From Micromonospora ferruginea (lineage in GTDB: Bacteria; Actinomycetota; Actinomycetes; Mycobacteriales; Micromonosporaceae), in contig NZ_CP059322.2 in NCBI RefSeq assembly GCF_013694245.2, forward strand, positions 1,112,001 through 1,176,000: 64,000 bases of DNA, in the 5' to 3' direction. The number at the start of each line of letters is the position of its first letter. Position 1 is the first letter of the stretch. Below, one piece after another: positions 51,352-60,258 of this stretch. The translations under genes were made by a program, and so were the position numbers. Below the pieces are notes generated by a model. That model saw nothing but the letters and a program-made list of their open reading frames with translations, was not told the origin of the DNA and did no database searches.

Positions 51352-52050
51352 ATGGGCACCGACTTCCGTGCCGCCCTGCGGGACGCGCGACGGCCGATCG
51401 TGATGGAGGTGAAGCGGCGCGACGCCGCCGGGGCGGACCTGTTCGGCGGCCGGTCGGTGGCCCGGATCGTCGCCACCTACGAGCGGGCGCAGGCGCCCTG
51501 CCTGTCGGTGGTCACCGGGCGCTGGTTCGGCGGCACCCCCGATCTGCTGCGGGAGGTGCGGTCGCTGACCGACCGCCCGCTGCTGCAGAAGGACTTCATC
51601 ACCGGTCGGCGGGACCTGGACCGGGCGGTGGCGCTGGGCGCCCAGGCCGTGCTGTTGACCGCCCGCCTGCTGGCCCGCTCCACCCTGGACGCGCTGGTGG
51701 CCGCCGCCGTCCGGCGGGGCCTGACGCCGTTCGTGGAGGTGGCGACGCGCGCGGAGATCCGCGCCGTGCCCCGGCCCGACGAGTGCGTGGTCGCGGTCAA
51801 CAACGCCGACATCGGCGATCGTGAGCGCGGCGGTGGCGACCTGCGGCGCGGCCTGGACCTGGTGGACGAGGTGGTGGCGACCGGCACCCGCTGCGCGGTC
51901 AGCGCCAGTGGGATCGACGGTCCGGCGAGCGCGGCCCGGCTGCTGCGCGCGGGCTACCAGGGACTGCTGATCGGCGCCGGGCTGCTGCGGGCCGGCGACG
52001 ACCTGCCGGGCTGGCTGGCGGCGTTCGAGCAGCACCGCGCGCTGCCCTGA
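51352..52050 (+). CDS. TrpC-like (indole-3-glycerol phosphate synthase family) enzyme
   Basis: The ATG at 51352 follows GAGGGGAGTGAC. At 232 residues it is shorter than usual TrpC, lacking part of the N-terminal extension. Motifs in order: IVMEVKRRD (for AEVKRASPS), SVVTGRWFGG, LLQKDFITG (Lys kept), VLLTARLL, PFVEVATRAEI (Glu kept), VAVNNADI (Asn kept) and VSASGI. In TrpC the last reads SESGI; the catalytic Glu is Ala185 here. The decarboxylation/dehydration step is thus probably altered, consistent with a non-anthranilate substrate. It is the last gene of the left arm, followed by a hairpin. Confidence 0.87.
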   Translation: MGTDFRAALRDARRPIVMEVKRRDAAGADLFGGRSVARIVATYERAQAPCLSVVTGRWFGGTPDLLREVRSLTDRPLLQKDFITGRRDLDRAVALGAQAVLLTARLLARSTLDALVAAAVRRGLTPFVEVATRAEIRAVPRPDECVVAVNNADIGDRERGGGDLRRGLDLVDEVVATGTRCAVSASGIDGPASAARLLRAGYQGLLIGAGLLRAGDDLPGWLAAFEQHRALP

Positions 52051-52100
52051 GCGGGCGCGCCCCGGCGGTCGGTGGCGGGCGGGTCACCGGGGCCACCCCC

Positions 52101-52125
52101 GGCCGGCCCGGGGCGCGGGCCGGCC
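52101..52125. terminator. hairpin between convergent TrpC-like and SARP genes
   Basis: A perfect 10-bp stem (52101-52110 and 52116-52125) with a 5-nt loop lies between the convergent stops, in a very GC-rich tract. It probably terminates transcription from both sides. Confidence 0.6.
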
Positions 52126-52133
52126 GGGCGGGG

Positions 52134-53015
52134 TCAGGCGGAGCGGGCCTGCGCCCAGCGCGCCTCGCGGGCCGGGAGGGGAACGGTGGCGTGGCGCCGG
52201 GCACCGGTCAGCGTGTCGGTGCCGGGCGGGTTGAGGGCGGGGTCGCCGGCGAGGATCGCGCGGTGCAGTTGTTGCAGCTCCCCGCACGGGTCCACGCCGA
52301 GTTCGTCGACGAGCGTCTCGCGGGTGCGCTGGTAGACGTCGAGCGCCTCGGACCGCCGGCCGGCGCGGTGCAGCGCGAGCATCAGCTTGCTCTGGAATCC
52401 CTCGTGGGTCGGCTGGCGGGCGGTGAGCCCGGTCAGTTCGCCGAGCAGCTCGTGGTGCCGGCCCAGGCGCAGGTCCGCCTCGATGCGCAGCTCCAGCGCG
52501 CTCTTGCCGATCTCGTCCAGGCGCAGCGCCTCCACCTGGAGCAGCGGGCCCGGGTTGACGTCGACGAGCGCCGGGCCGTGCCAGAGCCCGAGCGCCTCGC
52601 GCAGCGTCCGGGCCGCGGTCTCCACGTCACCGCGCTCGAGTTCGGTGCGGCCCCGCTGGGCCAGTTGCTCGAAGCGCAGCGAGTCGAGCGTCTCGGGACG
52701 CAGGCAGAGCATGTAGCCGCCGGCGTACGTGCGCAGGACCTCCTTCGGCGCGCACCCGCTGGGCGCCGGGCCGGCCGACGACGCGAAGCCGCCCTGGAGG
52801 TGCTTGCGCAACTGGTAGACGTATGTCTGAAGGGTGGTGGTCACGCTGGGCGGTGGCTGGTCCTCCCACAGTTCCTCGATGAGCAACTGATTGGGTACCA
52901 CGCGGTTCGCGTGTACGGCCAACAATGCCAGCACTCTTCTGGTCTTTGGCGCGGTGGGAGTCGCGTCGTTCCCGTCGATAGACACCGACAGTGGTCCCAG
53001 CAAATTGATCTGCAC
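52134..53015 (-). CDS. SARP family pathway-specific activator
   Basis: The GTG at 53013-53015 is chosen over the ATG 13 codons earlier. AAGGA lies 7 nt before it, and the product then begins VQINLLGPLSVSIDG, the standard SARP N-terminus. The 293-residue protein has the OmpR-like winged helix (about 1-95) and the BTAD domain (about 110-260, ending ETLVDELGVDPCGELQQLH). There is no ATPase or TPR part, as in ActII-ORF4 and DnrI, which switch on type II PKS genes by binding direct repeats. It lies inside the polyketide cluster with a 707-bp upstream region. Direct control of this cluster is likely. Confidence 0.92.
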   Translation of the reverse strand: MQINLLGPLSVSIDGNDATPTAPKTRRVLALLAVHANRVVPNQLLIEELWEDQPPPSVTTTLQTYVYQLRKHLQGGFASSAGPAPSGCAPKEVLRTYAGGYMLCLRPETLDSLRFEQLAQRGRTELERGDVETAARTLREALGLWHGPALVDVNPGPLLQVEALRLDEIGKSALELRIEADLRLGRHHELLGELTGLTARQPTHEGFQSKLMLALHRAGRRSEALDVYQRTRETLVDELGVDPCGELQQLHRAILAGDPALNPPGTDTLTGARRHATVPLPAREARWAQARSA

Positions 53016-53722
53016 GTGTGCGTCCTTCTCCTGCGAATTCGGCGTCAGCGGCATTTCGCCTTGTCATTCGTCGGGATCGCTATTTGTTGTCCAGGGGCAT
53101 CCTCAGAAACCGTGTCGGAACCGATCGGGAATTCCGGACGGCGGCGACCGCCGAGTCGGCATCCGGTATCGGAAAAGCCTCTCGGCGGCCGCCGCACCCA
53201 TTTCACGGGCGGTCGGAAGATCGGTTTTCGGTGGATACGGAACGGGTGCCGGACGGCTGGCCGGGGTCCCCGCGCCGAACCGGCGCGCCTGGCCTGCTCA
53301 CCCGTTTGAGCTGCACCTGTCGCGGCTTGGCCGCGTCGTCGTTCCGTCGCCGGCGTGGCTCGCCGGTCGTGGTGGGGCGGCCCTACAGGGCTATCGCACG
53401 GGGTTGAAATCGCATTATGGGAAAGTTGTCGAAGGCAATCAAAATAGACCCCCCATTTCAAGGCCCCGTGGCCCGGAACTTGGCACATCGTATGCACATG
53501 CCGACACGATGCGCAAGCGGTACCTAACCTTGAGTTACCTTCCATTGGCACTCGAGTCGATCTCATGGGGAACTGTAGGGGTTGCTTACCTGGGGTCGTG
53601 ACGGAAAGTGACGGCGCTGCCGATCGGCGCTGCTGGTCAGGTCACGCGGAATTGGCTAAGCATTGGCGTGTGCAAATTCTTGAAAGTTCCTCACCAGGTT
53701 ACGGGTCGCCGGGCCGTGCCGC
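53016..53722. promoter_or_regulatory. 707-bp non-coding region upstream of the SARP gene
   Basis: The region between the SARP start and the rmlA stop has visibly lower GC than its surroundings, mostly in 53400-53700, and no gene that I can support. It should hold the SARP promoter. ATTGGC occurs at 53544, 53651 and 53662; the last two are spaced exactly 11 bp, the spacing of SARP-type direct repeats. The open frames crossing it continue antisense to the SARP gene and look like shadows. Confidence 0.45.
53651..53667. promoter_or_regulatory. 11-bp-spaced ATTGGC direct repeat, possible regulator site
   Basis: ATTGGC at 53651-53656 and 53662-53667 form a tandem repeat with an 11-bp period. SARPs usually bind such repeats, but the motif is not the TCGAG type and no start codon is near, so the assignment is weak. 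Confidence 0.25.
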
Positions 53723-54619
53723 TCACACGGGCCCGGGCAGCCCGTCGAGCAGGCGCAACAGGTACTGGCCGTACCCGCTGCGCAGCAGGGGCTCGGCCAG
53801 CCGGCGCAGCCCGTCGTCGTCGATCAGGCCGGCCCGCCACACGGTTTCCTCCAGGCAGCCGATCTTGAGACCCTGGCGGGCCTCCATCACCCGGACGAAC
53901 TCGGCCGCCTGCATCATCGACTCCACGTTCCCGGTGTCCAGCCAGGCCGTGCCGCGTGCGAGCACGGTGACCGACAACTCTCCCGCCCGCCGGTACGCCT
54001 CGTTCACCGCCGTGATCTCCAGTTCCCCGCGATCACTCGGCTTGAGTTCCTGGGCGATGTCCACCACCCGGGAGTCGTAGAAGTACAGACCCGGCACGAC
54101 ATATCGCGAACGGGGTCGGGCCGGCTTCTCCTCGATCGACAGCACCCGCCCGGTCTCGTCGAACTCGACCACCCCGTATTCGTGCGGATCGGCCACCGGA
54201 TAGGCGAATATCCGGGCCCCGGTCGGACGGTGCCGCATGGCCAGCTGGCGACCCAGGCCGGGGCCGTAGAAGATGTTGTCCCCGAGAACGAGCGCCACCG
54301 GCCCGCCGTCGATGAACCGCTCGCCGATGAGGAACGACTGGGCGACCCCGCCCGGATGCTCCTGCACCGCGTACTCCAGGCGCAGCCCGAACTGGCTGCC
54401 GTCGCCGAGCAGCCGCACGAACTGCTCCCGGTCCTCCGGGGCGGTGATCACGAGGATCTCCCGGATCCCGGCCATCACCAGCGTGCACAGCGGGTAGTAG
54501 ACCATCGGCTTGTCGAAGATCGGCACCAGTTGCTTCGACACCCCGCGGGTGATCGGCCACAGGCGGCTACCGGTGCCGCCCGCCAGCAGGATGCCGCGCA
54601 GCGGTTTCCCGTTCGGCAT
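53723..54619 (-). CDS. rmlA: glucose-1-phosphate thymidylyltransferase
   Basis: The 298-residue nucleotidyltransferase begins [20 protein letters not shown], the G-rich nucleotide-binding motif LAGGxGt[46 protein letters not shown] and [17 protein letters not shown] are diagnostic of the short RmlA type. It makes dTDP-glucose from glucose-1-phosphate and dTTP, the entry to deoxysugars. It is divergent from rmlB across 158 bp. In this cluster it would feed the branched octose of kosinostatin-like products, since no other sugar cluster is visible. Confidence 0.95.
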   Translation of the reverse strand: MPNGKPLRGILLAGGTGSRLWPITRGVSKQLVPIFDKPMVYYPLCTLVMAGIREILVITAPEDREQFVRLLGDGSQFGLRLEYAVQEHPGGVAQSFLIGERFIDGGPVALVLGDNIFYGPGLGRQLAMRHRPTGARIFAYPVADPHEYGVVEFDETGRVLSIEEKPARPRSRYVVPGLYFYDSRVVDIAQELKPSDRGELEITAVNEAYRRAGELSVTVLARGTAWLDTGNVESMMQAAEFVRVMEARQGLKIGCLEETVWRAGLIDDDGLRRLAEPLLRSGYGQYLLRLLDGLPGPV

Positions 54620-54777
54620 GGTCGGGCCTCCTCATCGGTCGGGCCCCGCGCTCCGCCGCGGGACCCGGCCACTGTCGACCGCCGGCCTGGTAGCCGGATC
54701 GACGGGCGGTCGGGGCCGGACCCAACGACGATCCGCCCTCCAGCGGCGCTCGAGCCCGCCCACCTAACCTCGCCGCC
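54620..54777. promoter_or_regulatory. divergent rmlA/rmlB promoter region
   Basis: This 158-bp gap must hold both promoters. It contains TCGAC-type pentamers near 54676 and 54700, but their spacing does not fit the 11-bp period of SARP sites. No clear -10/-35 pair was found. Confidence 0.35.
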
Positions 54778-55776
54778 ATGGATCACCTGCTGGTCACCGG
54801 CGGCGCGGGCTTCATCGGCGCGAACTTCGTACGGCGGGTGCTCGCGACCCGCCCCGGGACGCGGATCACCGTCCTCGACGCGCTCACCTACGCCGGCAAC
54901 CGGGCCAGCCTGGGCGACGTGGCGCACCGGATCCGGTTCGTGGTCGGCGACGTCGTCGACCGGGAACTCGTCGACCGGCTGGTCGGGGAGGCCGACGCGG
55001 TGGTGCACTTCGCCGCCGAGTCACACGTCGACAACTCGCTGCACGACCCGGGCACGTTCCTGCGGACCAACGTCGAGGGCACCTTCAGCGTGCTGGAGGC
55101 GGTGCGGCGGCACGACCGGCGGCTGCACCACGTGTCCACCGACGAGGTCTTCGGCAGCCTGCCCGGCGAGGGCGGGCAGCGGTTCACCGAGCTGAGCCGT
55201 TTCGACCCGTCCAGCCCCTACTCGGCCACCAAGGCGGCGTCCGACCTGCTGGTGGGCGCCTGGGTCCGGTCGTACGGGGTGCGGGCGACGATCTCGCACT
55301 GCGCCAACAACTACGGCCCCTACCAGAACGTGGAGAAGTTCCTGCCCCGGCAGATCACCAACGTGCTGCGCGGCCGCCGTCCGCGCCTCTACGGGGCCGG
55401 CGCCAACGTGCGGGAGTGGACGCACGTCGACGACCACAACGACGCCGTGCTGCTGATCCTGGCCGGCGGCGTCGTCGGCGAGACGTACCTGGTCGGCTCC
55501 GGCGCCGAGTGGAGCAACCGGGACCTGCTGGCGCTGACCCTGCGGATTCTCGGCCGGCCGGCGGACGACTTCGACACCGTGCCGGACCGTCCCGGCCACG
55601 ACCTGCGCTACGCCTGCGACAGCCGGAAGATCCGGCGCGAGCTGGGCTGGCGACCCCGGCATCCGGACCTGCACGCCGGCCTCGCCGCCACGGTCGACTG
55701 GTACCGCCGCAACGAGTGGTGGTGGGGCCCGCAGAAGGCCGCCACCGAGCGGCGTTACGCGGCGGCCGGTCGCTGA
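54778..55776 (+). CDS. rmlB: dTDP-glucose 4,6-dehydratase
   Basis: The 332-residue extended SDR has GGAGFIGANFVRR (NAD-binding), HVSTDEVFGSLPG with the Thr-Asp-Glu catalytic set, and YSATKAASD with the Tyr/Lys pair. NNYGPYQNVEKFLPR and the RPGHDLRYACDSRKIRRELGW ending are typical of RmlB. It converts dTDP-glucose to dTDP-4-keto-6-deoxyglucose. The ATG at 54778 is well placed. It is paired divergently with rmlA. The later sugar genes (methyl-branching, two-carbon addition, glycosyltransferase) are not in the window. Confidence 0.95.
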   Translation: MDHLLVTGGAGFIGANFVRRVLATRPGTRITVLDALTYAGNRASLGDVAHRIRFVVGDVVDRELVDRLVGEADAVVHFAAESHVDNSLHDPGTFLRTNVEGTFSVLEAVRRHDRRLHHVSTDEVFGSLPGEGGQRFTELSRFDPSSPYSATKAASDLLVGAWVRSYGVRATISHCANNYGPYQNVEKFLPRQITNVLRGRRPRLYGAGANVREWTHVDDHNDAVLLILAGGVVGETYLVGSGAEWSNRDLLALTLRILGRPADDFDTVPDRPGHDLRYACDSRKIRRELGWRPRHPDLHAGLAATVDWYRRNEWWWGPQKAATERRYAAAGR

Positions 55777-55820
55777 TCCGGCCCGAGCCGGCCTCGAGCG
55801 GCGCTCTCTAGCGTGTCCGC

Positions 55821-56600
55821 ATGACTGACTCCAGCGCATCGACCGACCGTCCGGACCCGCCCCGCGGCGTGGTGGTGACCGGCGGCGGCACCGGCATCGG
55901 CCGGGCCACCGCGCACGCCTTCGCCGACCGCGGGGACCGGGTGCTCGTGGTGGGCCGCTCCGAACACACCCTGGCGGAGACCGCCAAGGGGCGCGACGGC
56001 ATCCACGTCCTCCCCGTCGACCTCGCCGACCCGGCCGCACCGGACGCCGTCGTGGAGACCGCGATGCGCGAGTTCGGGCGGCTCGACGTGCTGGTGAACA
56101 ACGCCGCCACCGCCGGCTTCGACTCCCTCGGCGGCCTCGACCCCGCCGTGGTCCGGGCCGAGGTGACCACCAACCTGCTCGCGCCGATCCTGCTCACCCA
56201 GCGGGCGGTGGAGCCGCTGGCGGCGGTCGGCGGCACGGTGGTCAACATCAGCTCCGCCGGTTCGCTCGGCCTGCGCGCCATGCCCGGCAGCGGGGTGTAC
56301 GCGGCGACCAAGGTGGGCCTGGACGCCCTCACCCGCACCTGGGCCGTCGAGTTGGCGCCCCGGGGCATCCGGGTGGTCGCGGTCGCCCCCGGGCTGGTCG
56401 ACACCGAGGTCGCGGTCCGCGCCGGCATGCCCCGCGAGGCGTACGACGAGTTCCTCGCCTCGATGCTGCCGCGCATCCCGTCCGGCCGTGTCGGCGAGCC
56501 CGAGGACATCGCCTGGTGGGTGGTCACCCTCACCGAGGCCGGCGGCCGGTACGCCAACGGCGTGGTGGTCGCCGTCGACGGCGCGCTGTCCGTCACCTGA
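55821..56600 (+). CDS. short-chain dehydrogenase/reductase
   Basis: The 259-residue classical SDR has [14 protein letters not shown] (cofactor loop), VLVNNAAT, the Ser of VNISSAGS and the catalytic [13 protein letters not shown] and [21 protein letters not shown] complete the fold. It reduces or oxidises a ketone or alcohol with NAD(P). It is convergent with the aromatase/cyclase gene and lies 44 bp after rmlB, so it could act on the sugar or on the polyketide. It is less like the ActIII ketoreductase than the gene at 57660-58445. Confidence 0.88.
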   Translation: MTDSSASTDRPDPPRGVVVTGGGTGIGRATAHAFADRGDRVLVVGRSEHTLAETAKGRDGIHVLPVDLADPAAPDAVVETAMREFGRLDVLVNNAATAGFDSLGGLDPAVVRAEVTTNLLAPILLTQRAVEPLAAVGGTVVNISSAGSLGLRAMPGSGVYAATKVGLDALTRTWAVELAPRGIRVVAVAPGLVDTEVAVRAGMPREAYDEFLASMLPRIPSGRVGEPEDIAWWVVTLTEAGGRYANGVVVAVDGALSVT

Positions 56601-56623
56601 GCCGGGCGGCGACACCACAACGC

Positions 56624-56657
56624 CGGAGGGCGTGACCCGTGCCGGTCACGCCCTCCG
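56624..56657. terminator. bidirectional hairpin terminator
   Basis: A perfect 14-bp stem (56624-56637 and 56644-56657) with a 6-nt loop lies between the convergent SDR and aromatase/cyclase genes. Confidence 0.75.
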
Positions 56658-56671
56658 CGGGTGCCACGCTC

Positions 56672-57631
56672 TCACGGCCGGACGGCCATCCGCCTGCCCT
56701 CGGCGTACTCCTTGGCGGCGTACATGGTCGCGGTGCTGTTGCGCCCCAACGCCTGCCGGACGTAGGTGGCGGCGTCGCCCAGCGTGGCCTGCGCGCCCAG
56801 CACTCCGGGCACCGCCTCGGGGATCAGCACCACCCGGTGGGTGGAGGTGACCACCGCGCCGTCCTCGTACGCCTCGACCAGCCACTGCCCGGTGTGCACG
56901 GACATCAACGCCGGCGTGCGCAACTGCTTGTAGACGATCCGGTGGTGCGGGAAGCAGACCCGTACCGAGCGGGTGGTGTGGGTGGCGCCGTCGGCGGTGC
57001 GGGTGTCCATCTCGAGCAGTTGCACCCCCGGCGTCTCCTCGGTCAGCGCGACGCGCGCCACGTGCGGCAGCCGGCGGTCCCACTGACCGGCCTCGTCGAG
57101 GAAGTCGTAGACGTCGCGGGGATCCCCGTTGACGTGCACCACGTCGTCGAAGTCCAGGAACCGGCCGTCACCGTCCGCCGGCGACTCGGCGGCGGTGCGC
57201 AGCGCCGCCAGCTCGGACCGGCTGTTGCGGTCCACCGCCTGGTGGATCCAGGCGGTGGCCGCCGCGTCGTCGCCGACGGCCCGGAAGTCGTGGGTGAGGC
57301 GGACCAGGCACCGGTCGGCGCCGGCCGGCTCGATGATCCACTCTCCGCCCATCTCGGCCACCGGCGGCGCGGAGACCTCCTGGCGGAAGCGCACCCGGCG
57401 GGCCGTCGGGTCGAGGTCACGGCGGGAGGTCCAGCCCTTCACCGCCTCGTTGGCGGTGGCCCAGATCCGGATGACCTCCGTGCCCGGGCCCTGCTCGACG
57501 TGTTCCACGTGCACGGTGGGCGGGAAGACGAGTGGCCAGCGGGCCACGTCGGCGACGAGGTCGTAGACGGTCCGGGCGGGGGCGTCGACCAGCTCGCGGT
57601 GCTCGGTGTGTTCCGGGGGCGGCTTGCTCAC
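56672..57631 (-). CDS. didomain aromatase/cyclase of the type II PKS
   Basis: The 319-residue protein consists of two START/Bet v1-like SRPBCC domains. The first (about 5-150) has HRELVDAPARTVYDLVADVARWPLVFPP; the second (about 165-310) has HVNGDPRDVYDFLDEAGQWDRRLPH. Such didomain enzymes close and aromatise the first ring of polyketides that have been reduced at C9, as in actinorhodin and daunorubicin pathways. It starts at a GTG 28 bp after the ketoreductase stop, forming a two-gene unit. That pairing matches the known requirement for ketoreduction. Confidence 0.93.
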   Translation of the reverse strand: MSKPPPEHTEHRELVDAPARTVYDLVADVARWPLVFPPTVHVEHVEQGPGTEVIRIWATANEAVKGWTSRRDLDPTARRVRFRQEVSAPPVAEMGGEWIIEPAGADRCLVRLTHDFRAVGDDAAATAWIHQAVDRNSRSELAALRTAAESPADGDGRFLDFDDVVHVNGDPRDVYDFLDEAGQWDRRLPHVARVALTEETPGVQLLEMDTRTADGATHTTRSVRVCFPHHRIVYKQLRTPALMSVHTGQWLVEAYEDGAVVTSTHRVVLIPEAVPGVLGAQATLGDAATYVRQALGRNSTATMYAAKEYAEGRRMAVRP

Positions 57632-57659
57632 GCGGTCTCCTTCGGTCGGCGGGGCGGGA

Positions 57660-58445
57660 TCAGTAGTTGCCGAGACCGCCGCAGACGTTGATCGCCTGCG
57701 CGGTGATCGGAGCGGCGGTCTCGGTGACCAGGTAGCCGACCAGGCCGGCCACCTCCTCCGGGGTGGAGTAGCGGCCGAGCGGGATCTTCGCCTCGAACCG
57801 CTGGAGCACGTCGTCGGTGGTGGTGTCCCAGAAGGCGGCGTAGCCGTCGCGTACCCGCTGCGCCATCGGGGTCTCCACGTAGCCGGGGCAGACCGCGTTG
57901 ACGGTGACGCCCGACTTGGCCAGCTCCAGGCCGAGGGCCTTGGTGAAGCCGACCACGCCGTGCTTCGACGCCGAGTAGGGGGCGCCGTAGACGACCCCCT
58001 GCTTGCCGCCGGTCGAGGCGATGTTCACCACCCGACCCCAGCCGGCCGCGAGCATCCCGCCGCCGGTCAACACCTCCCGGGTGAGCCGGAAGACGCTGTT
58101 CAGGTTCGTCTCGACCACGTCGTCCCACAGCTCGTCGGCGATCGAGGCGGTGGCCCCGCCGCCGCTGCGGCCGGCGTTGTTCACCAGGATCCCGACCGGC
58201 CCCCAGGCGTCGACCACGGCGTGCACCAGCGCCGGCACCGCCGCGCGGTCGCGGACGTCGCAGCCGGCGCCGCGTACCTCGAGGCCCTTGTCCCGCAGCT
58301 CGCCCGCGGTGCGGTCGACCGCCGCCGCGTCCCGGGCGCAGATCCAGACCCGGTGCCCCTGCTCGGCGAGCGCCCTGGTCACCGCGAGTCCGATCCCGCT
58401 CGTCGCGCCGGTGACGAGCGCGACCGCACCGTTCTGCCCTGGCAT
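57660..58445 (-). CDS. ActIII-type polyketide C9 ketoreductase
   Basis: The start at ATG 58443-58445 is supported by GAGGAGA upstream and gives 261 residues, the length of ActIII. Motifs: ALVTGATSGIGLAVTRALAEQGH, ILVNNAGRSGGG, the catalytic Ser in NIASTGGKQG, YSASKHGVVGFTKALGLELA, and the PGYVETPMAQRVRDGYA segment special to polyketide KRs. It reduces the C9 ketone of the nascent chain with NADPH. It is transcribed divergently from the minimal PKS genes and together with the didomain aromatase/cyclase. Confidence 0.95.
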   Translation of the reverse strand: MPGQNGAVALVTGATSGIGLAVTRALAEQGHRVWICARDAAAVDRTAGELRDKGLEVRGAGCDVRDRAAVPALVHAVVDAWGPVGILVNNAGRSGGGATASIADELWDDVVETNLNSVFRLTREVLTGGGMLAAGWGRVVNIASTGGKQGVVYGAPYSASKHGVVGFTKALGLELAKSGVTVNAVCPGYVETPMAQRVRDGYAAFWDTTTDDVLQRFEAKIPLGRYSTPEEVAGLVGYLVTETAAPITAQAINVCGGLGNY

Positions 58446-58639
58446 TCCGTGTCTCCTCACGTCGACGTGCACGGTGCGGCCGAGCGTGCCAGTGACCGCT
58501 CGAGGGTCTCTCGACGTCGGCGCCGGCACGCCTACTTCCAGCCAGGTTCAAGGCAGATGCGATCCCGGCCGGGGACGGTCGACACCACGAGCACGGCAGC
58601 CGCGGATCGCGGTACGAGGACGTGGGGAGTGAGTGGGAC
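58446..58639. promoter_or_regulatory. divergent PKS promoter region with SARP-type direct repeat
   Basis: This 194-bp region between ketoreductase (minus) and monooxygenase/KS genes (plus) contains TCGAGGG at 58500 and TCGACGT at 58511. The 11-bp spacing and TCGA core match the heptamer repeats bound by ActII-ORF4/DnrI-like SARPs. It is the best candidate site for the SARP encoded at 52134-53015. Confidence 0.5.
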
Positions 58640-58993
58640 ATGCGGGCAGGCGAATCGGACCCGACGGACCGGGACGGGGTTGTCTTCGTCAACCGGTTCC
58701 TGGTGCACGCGCCAGCGGAGGACTTCGAACGGACCTTCTCCGAGACGTCGGAGTTCATGGCGGGCCGGCCCGGCTTCGTCGCGCACACCCTGGTCCGGCA
58801 CGTCGGGCAGCCCGGCGCGTACGTGAACGTCGCGTACTGGCGGGACGAGGAGTCGTTCCGGCGGGCGCTGGCCGATCCGGGTTTCGCGCCGCACGCGGCG
58901 GCGCTGCGGGCGCTGGCCACCAGCGAGCCGAACCTGTACCGGCCGGTGCTGCGCCGGGAGGCGGCCGGGGCGGTCGCGGGGGACACCCGATGA
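58640..58993 (+). CDS. antibiotic-biosynthesis-monooxygenase (ABM) family protein, probable anthrone oxygenase
   Basis: The ATG at 58640 follows GGGGAG at 10 nt; a GTG six codons earlier is possible. The 117-residue protein has the ferredoxin-like dimeric alpha/beta-barrel pattern of the ABM family ([47 protein letters not shown]). Cofactor-free relatives such as ActVA-Orf6, TcmH and SnoaB oxidise anthrones to quinones. Kosinostatin has an anthraquinone core, so this role fits. Its stop overlaps the KS-alpha start (ATGA), indicating cotranslation with the minimal PKS. Confidence 0.88.
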   Translation: MRAGESDPTDRDGVVFVNRFLVHAPAEDFERTFSETSEFMAGRPGFVAHTLVRHVGQPGAYVNVAYWRDEESFRRALADPGFAPHAAALRALATSEPNLYRPVLRREAAGAVAGDTR

Positions 58994-60258
58994 CCCGACG
59001 CGCGGTCATCACCGGCATCGGCGTGCTGGCCCCCGGCGCCACCGGGACGAAGTCGTTCTGGGACCTGCTGGCCAGCGGTCGCACCGCCACCCGGCGGATC
59101 TCCTTCTTCGACCCGACGCCGTTCCGCTCGCAGGTGGCCGCCGAGTGCGACTTCGACCCGATCCGGGACGGGCTGTCCCACCAGCAGGCGCGGCGGATGG
59201 ACCGGGCCGCGCAGTTCGCCGTGGTCGGCACCCGCAAGGCGCTCGCGGACAGCGAACTGGACCTGGCGGTCGGCGACCCGTCGCGGCTGGGCGTGGTGAT
59301 CGGCAGCGCGGTCGGCGCCACGATGAGCCTGGAGCGGGAGTACGTCGTGGTCAGCGACGGCGGCGCCAAGTGGCTGGTGGACGAGGACCACGCCGTACCG
59401 CACCTGTTCGACTACCTGGTGCCCAGCTCCATCGCCCGCGAGGTGGCCTGGGAGGTCGGCGCGGAGGGCCCGGTGTCGCTGGTCTCCACCGGCTGCACCT
59501 CCGGGCTGGACGCGGTCGGGCGGGCCGCCGAGCTGGTGACCGAGGGCGCCGCCGACGTGATGATCTGCGGGGCGACCGACGCGCCCATCTCGCCCATCAC
59601 CATGGCCTGCTTCGACGCCATCAAGGCCACCACCCCGCGCAACGGCGACCCGGCGACCGCGTCCCGCCCGTTCGACCGCACCCGCAACGGGTTCGTGCTG
59701 GGGGAGGGGTGCGCGGTCTTCGTCCTGGAGGAGGTGGGGCACGCGCGCCGGCGGGGCGTCACCGGGTACGCCGAGGTCTCCGGCTTCGCCTCCCGAGCCA
59801 ACGCCTACCACATGACCGGCCTGCGCTCGGACGGCGTGGAGATGGCCGAGGCGATCCGGGCCGCGCTGGCGCAGGCGCGTACCCGGCCGACCGAGGTGGA
59901 CTACGTCAACGCCCACGGCTCCGGGACCAAGCAGAACGACCGGCACGAGACCGCGGCGGTCAAGCGCAGCCTGGGCGAGCACGCGTACGCGACGCCGGTC
60001 AGCTCGATCAAGTCGATGATCGGCCACTCGCTCGGCGCGATCGGCTCGTTGGAGATCGCGGCGTGCGCGCTGGCCATGGAGCACAGCCTGGTGCCGCCGA
60101 CGGCCAACCTGCACGAGCCGGATCCGGAGTGCGACCTGGACTACACCCCGTTGCGGGCCCGCGAGCGCCGGGTCGACACGGTGCTCAGCGTCGGCAGCGG
60201 CTTCGGTGGTTTCCAGAGCGCGATGGTGCTGCGCCGGCCCGATCGGGCCGGCACGTGA
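58990..60258 (+). CDS. type II PKS ketosynthase alpha (KS-alpha)
   Basis: The 422-residue KS has the active-site sequence [13 protein letters not shown] with Cys169, the same position as in the actinorhodin KS. The His residues lie in [11 protein letters not shown] and [24 protein letters not shown] is a family signature. It catalyses chain elongation with malonyl-ACP as a heterodimer with the chain length factor encoded next, whose GTG overlaps its stop. The window contains no discrete malonyl-CoA:ACP acyltransferase, as is usual for these clusters. Confidence 0.97.
   Translation: MTRRAVITGIGVLAPGATGTKSFWDLLASGRTATRRISFFDPTPFRSQVAAECDFDPIRDGLSHQQARRMDRAAQFAVVGTRKALADSELDLAVGDPSRLGVVIGSAVGATMSLEREYVVVSDGGAKWLVDEDHAVPHLFDYLVPSSIAREVAWEVGAEGPVSLVSTGCTSGLDAVGRAAELVTEGAADVMICGATDAPISPITMACFDAIKATTPRNGDPATASRPFDRTRNGFVLGEGCAVFVLEEVGHARRRGVTGYAEVSGFASRANAYHMTGLRSDGVEMAEAIRAALAQARTRPTEVDYVNAHGSGTKQNDRHETAAVKRSLGEHAYATPVSSIKSMIGHSLGAIGSLEIAACALAMEHSLVPPTANLHEPDPECDLDYTPLRARERRVDTVLSVGSGFGGFQSAMVLRRPDRAGT

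Noticed and set aside
47232..52050. Trp-like genes as the primary tryptophan operon.
   Set aside because: trpE, trpG and trpB are missing, the order is interrupted by EctC- and dehydrogenase-type genes, and key anthranilate-binding residues are changed.
55795..55815. GGCGCTCTCT before the SDR gene as another LacI-type operator.
   Set aside because: It is only a half-match without symmetry and sits in the polyketide cluster, not near glycosidase genes.
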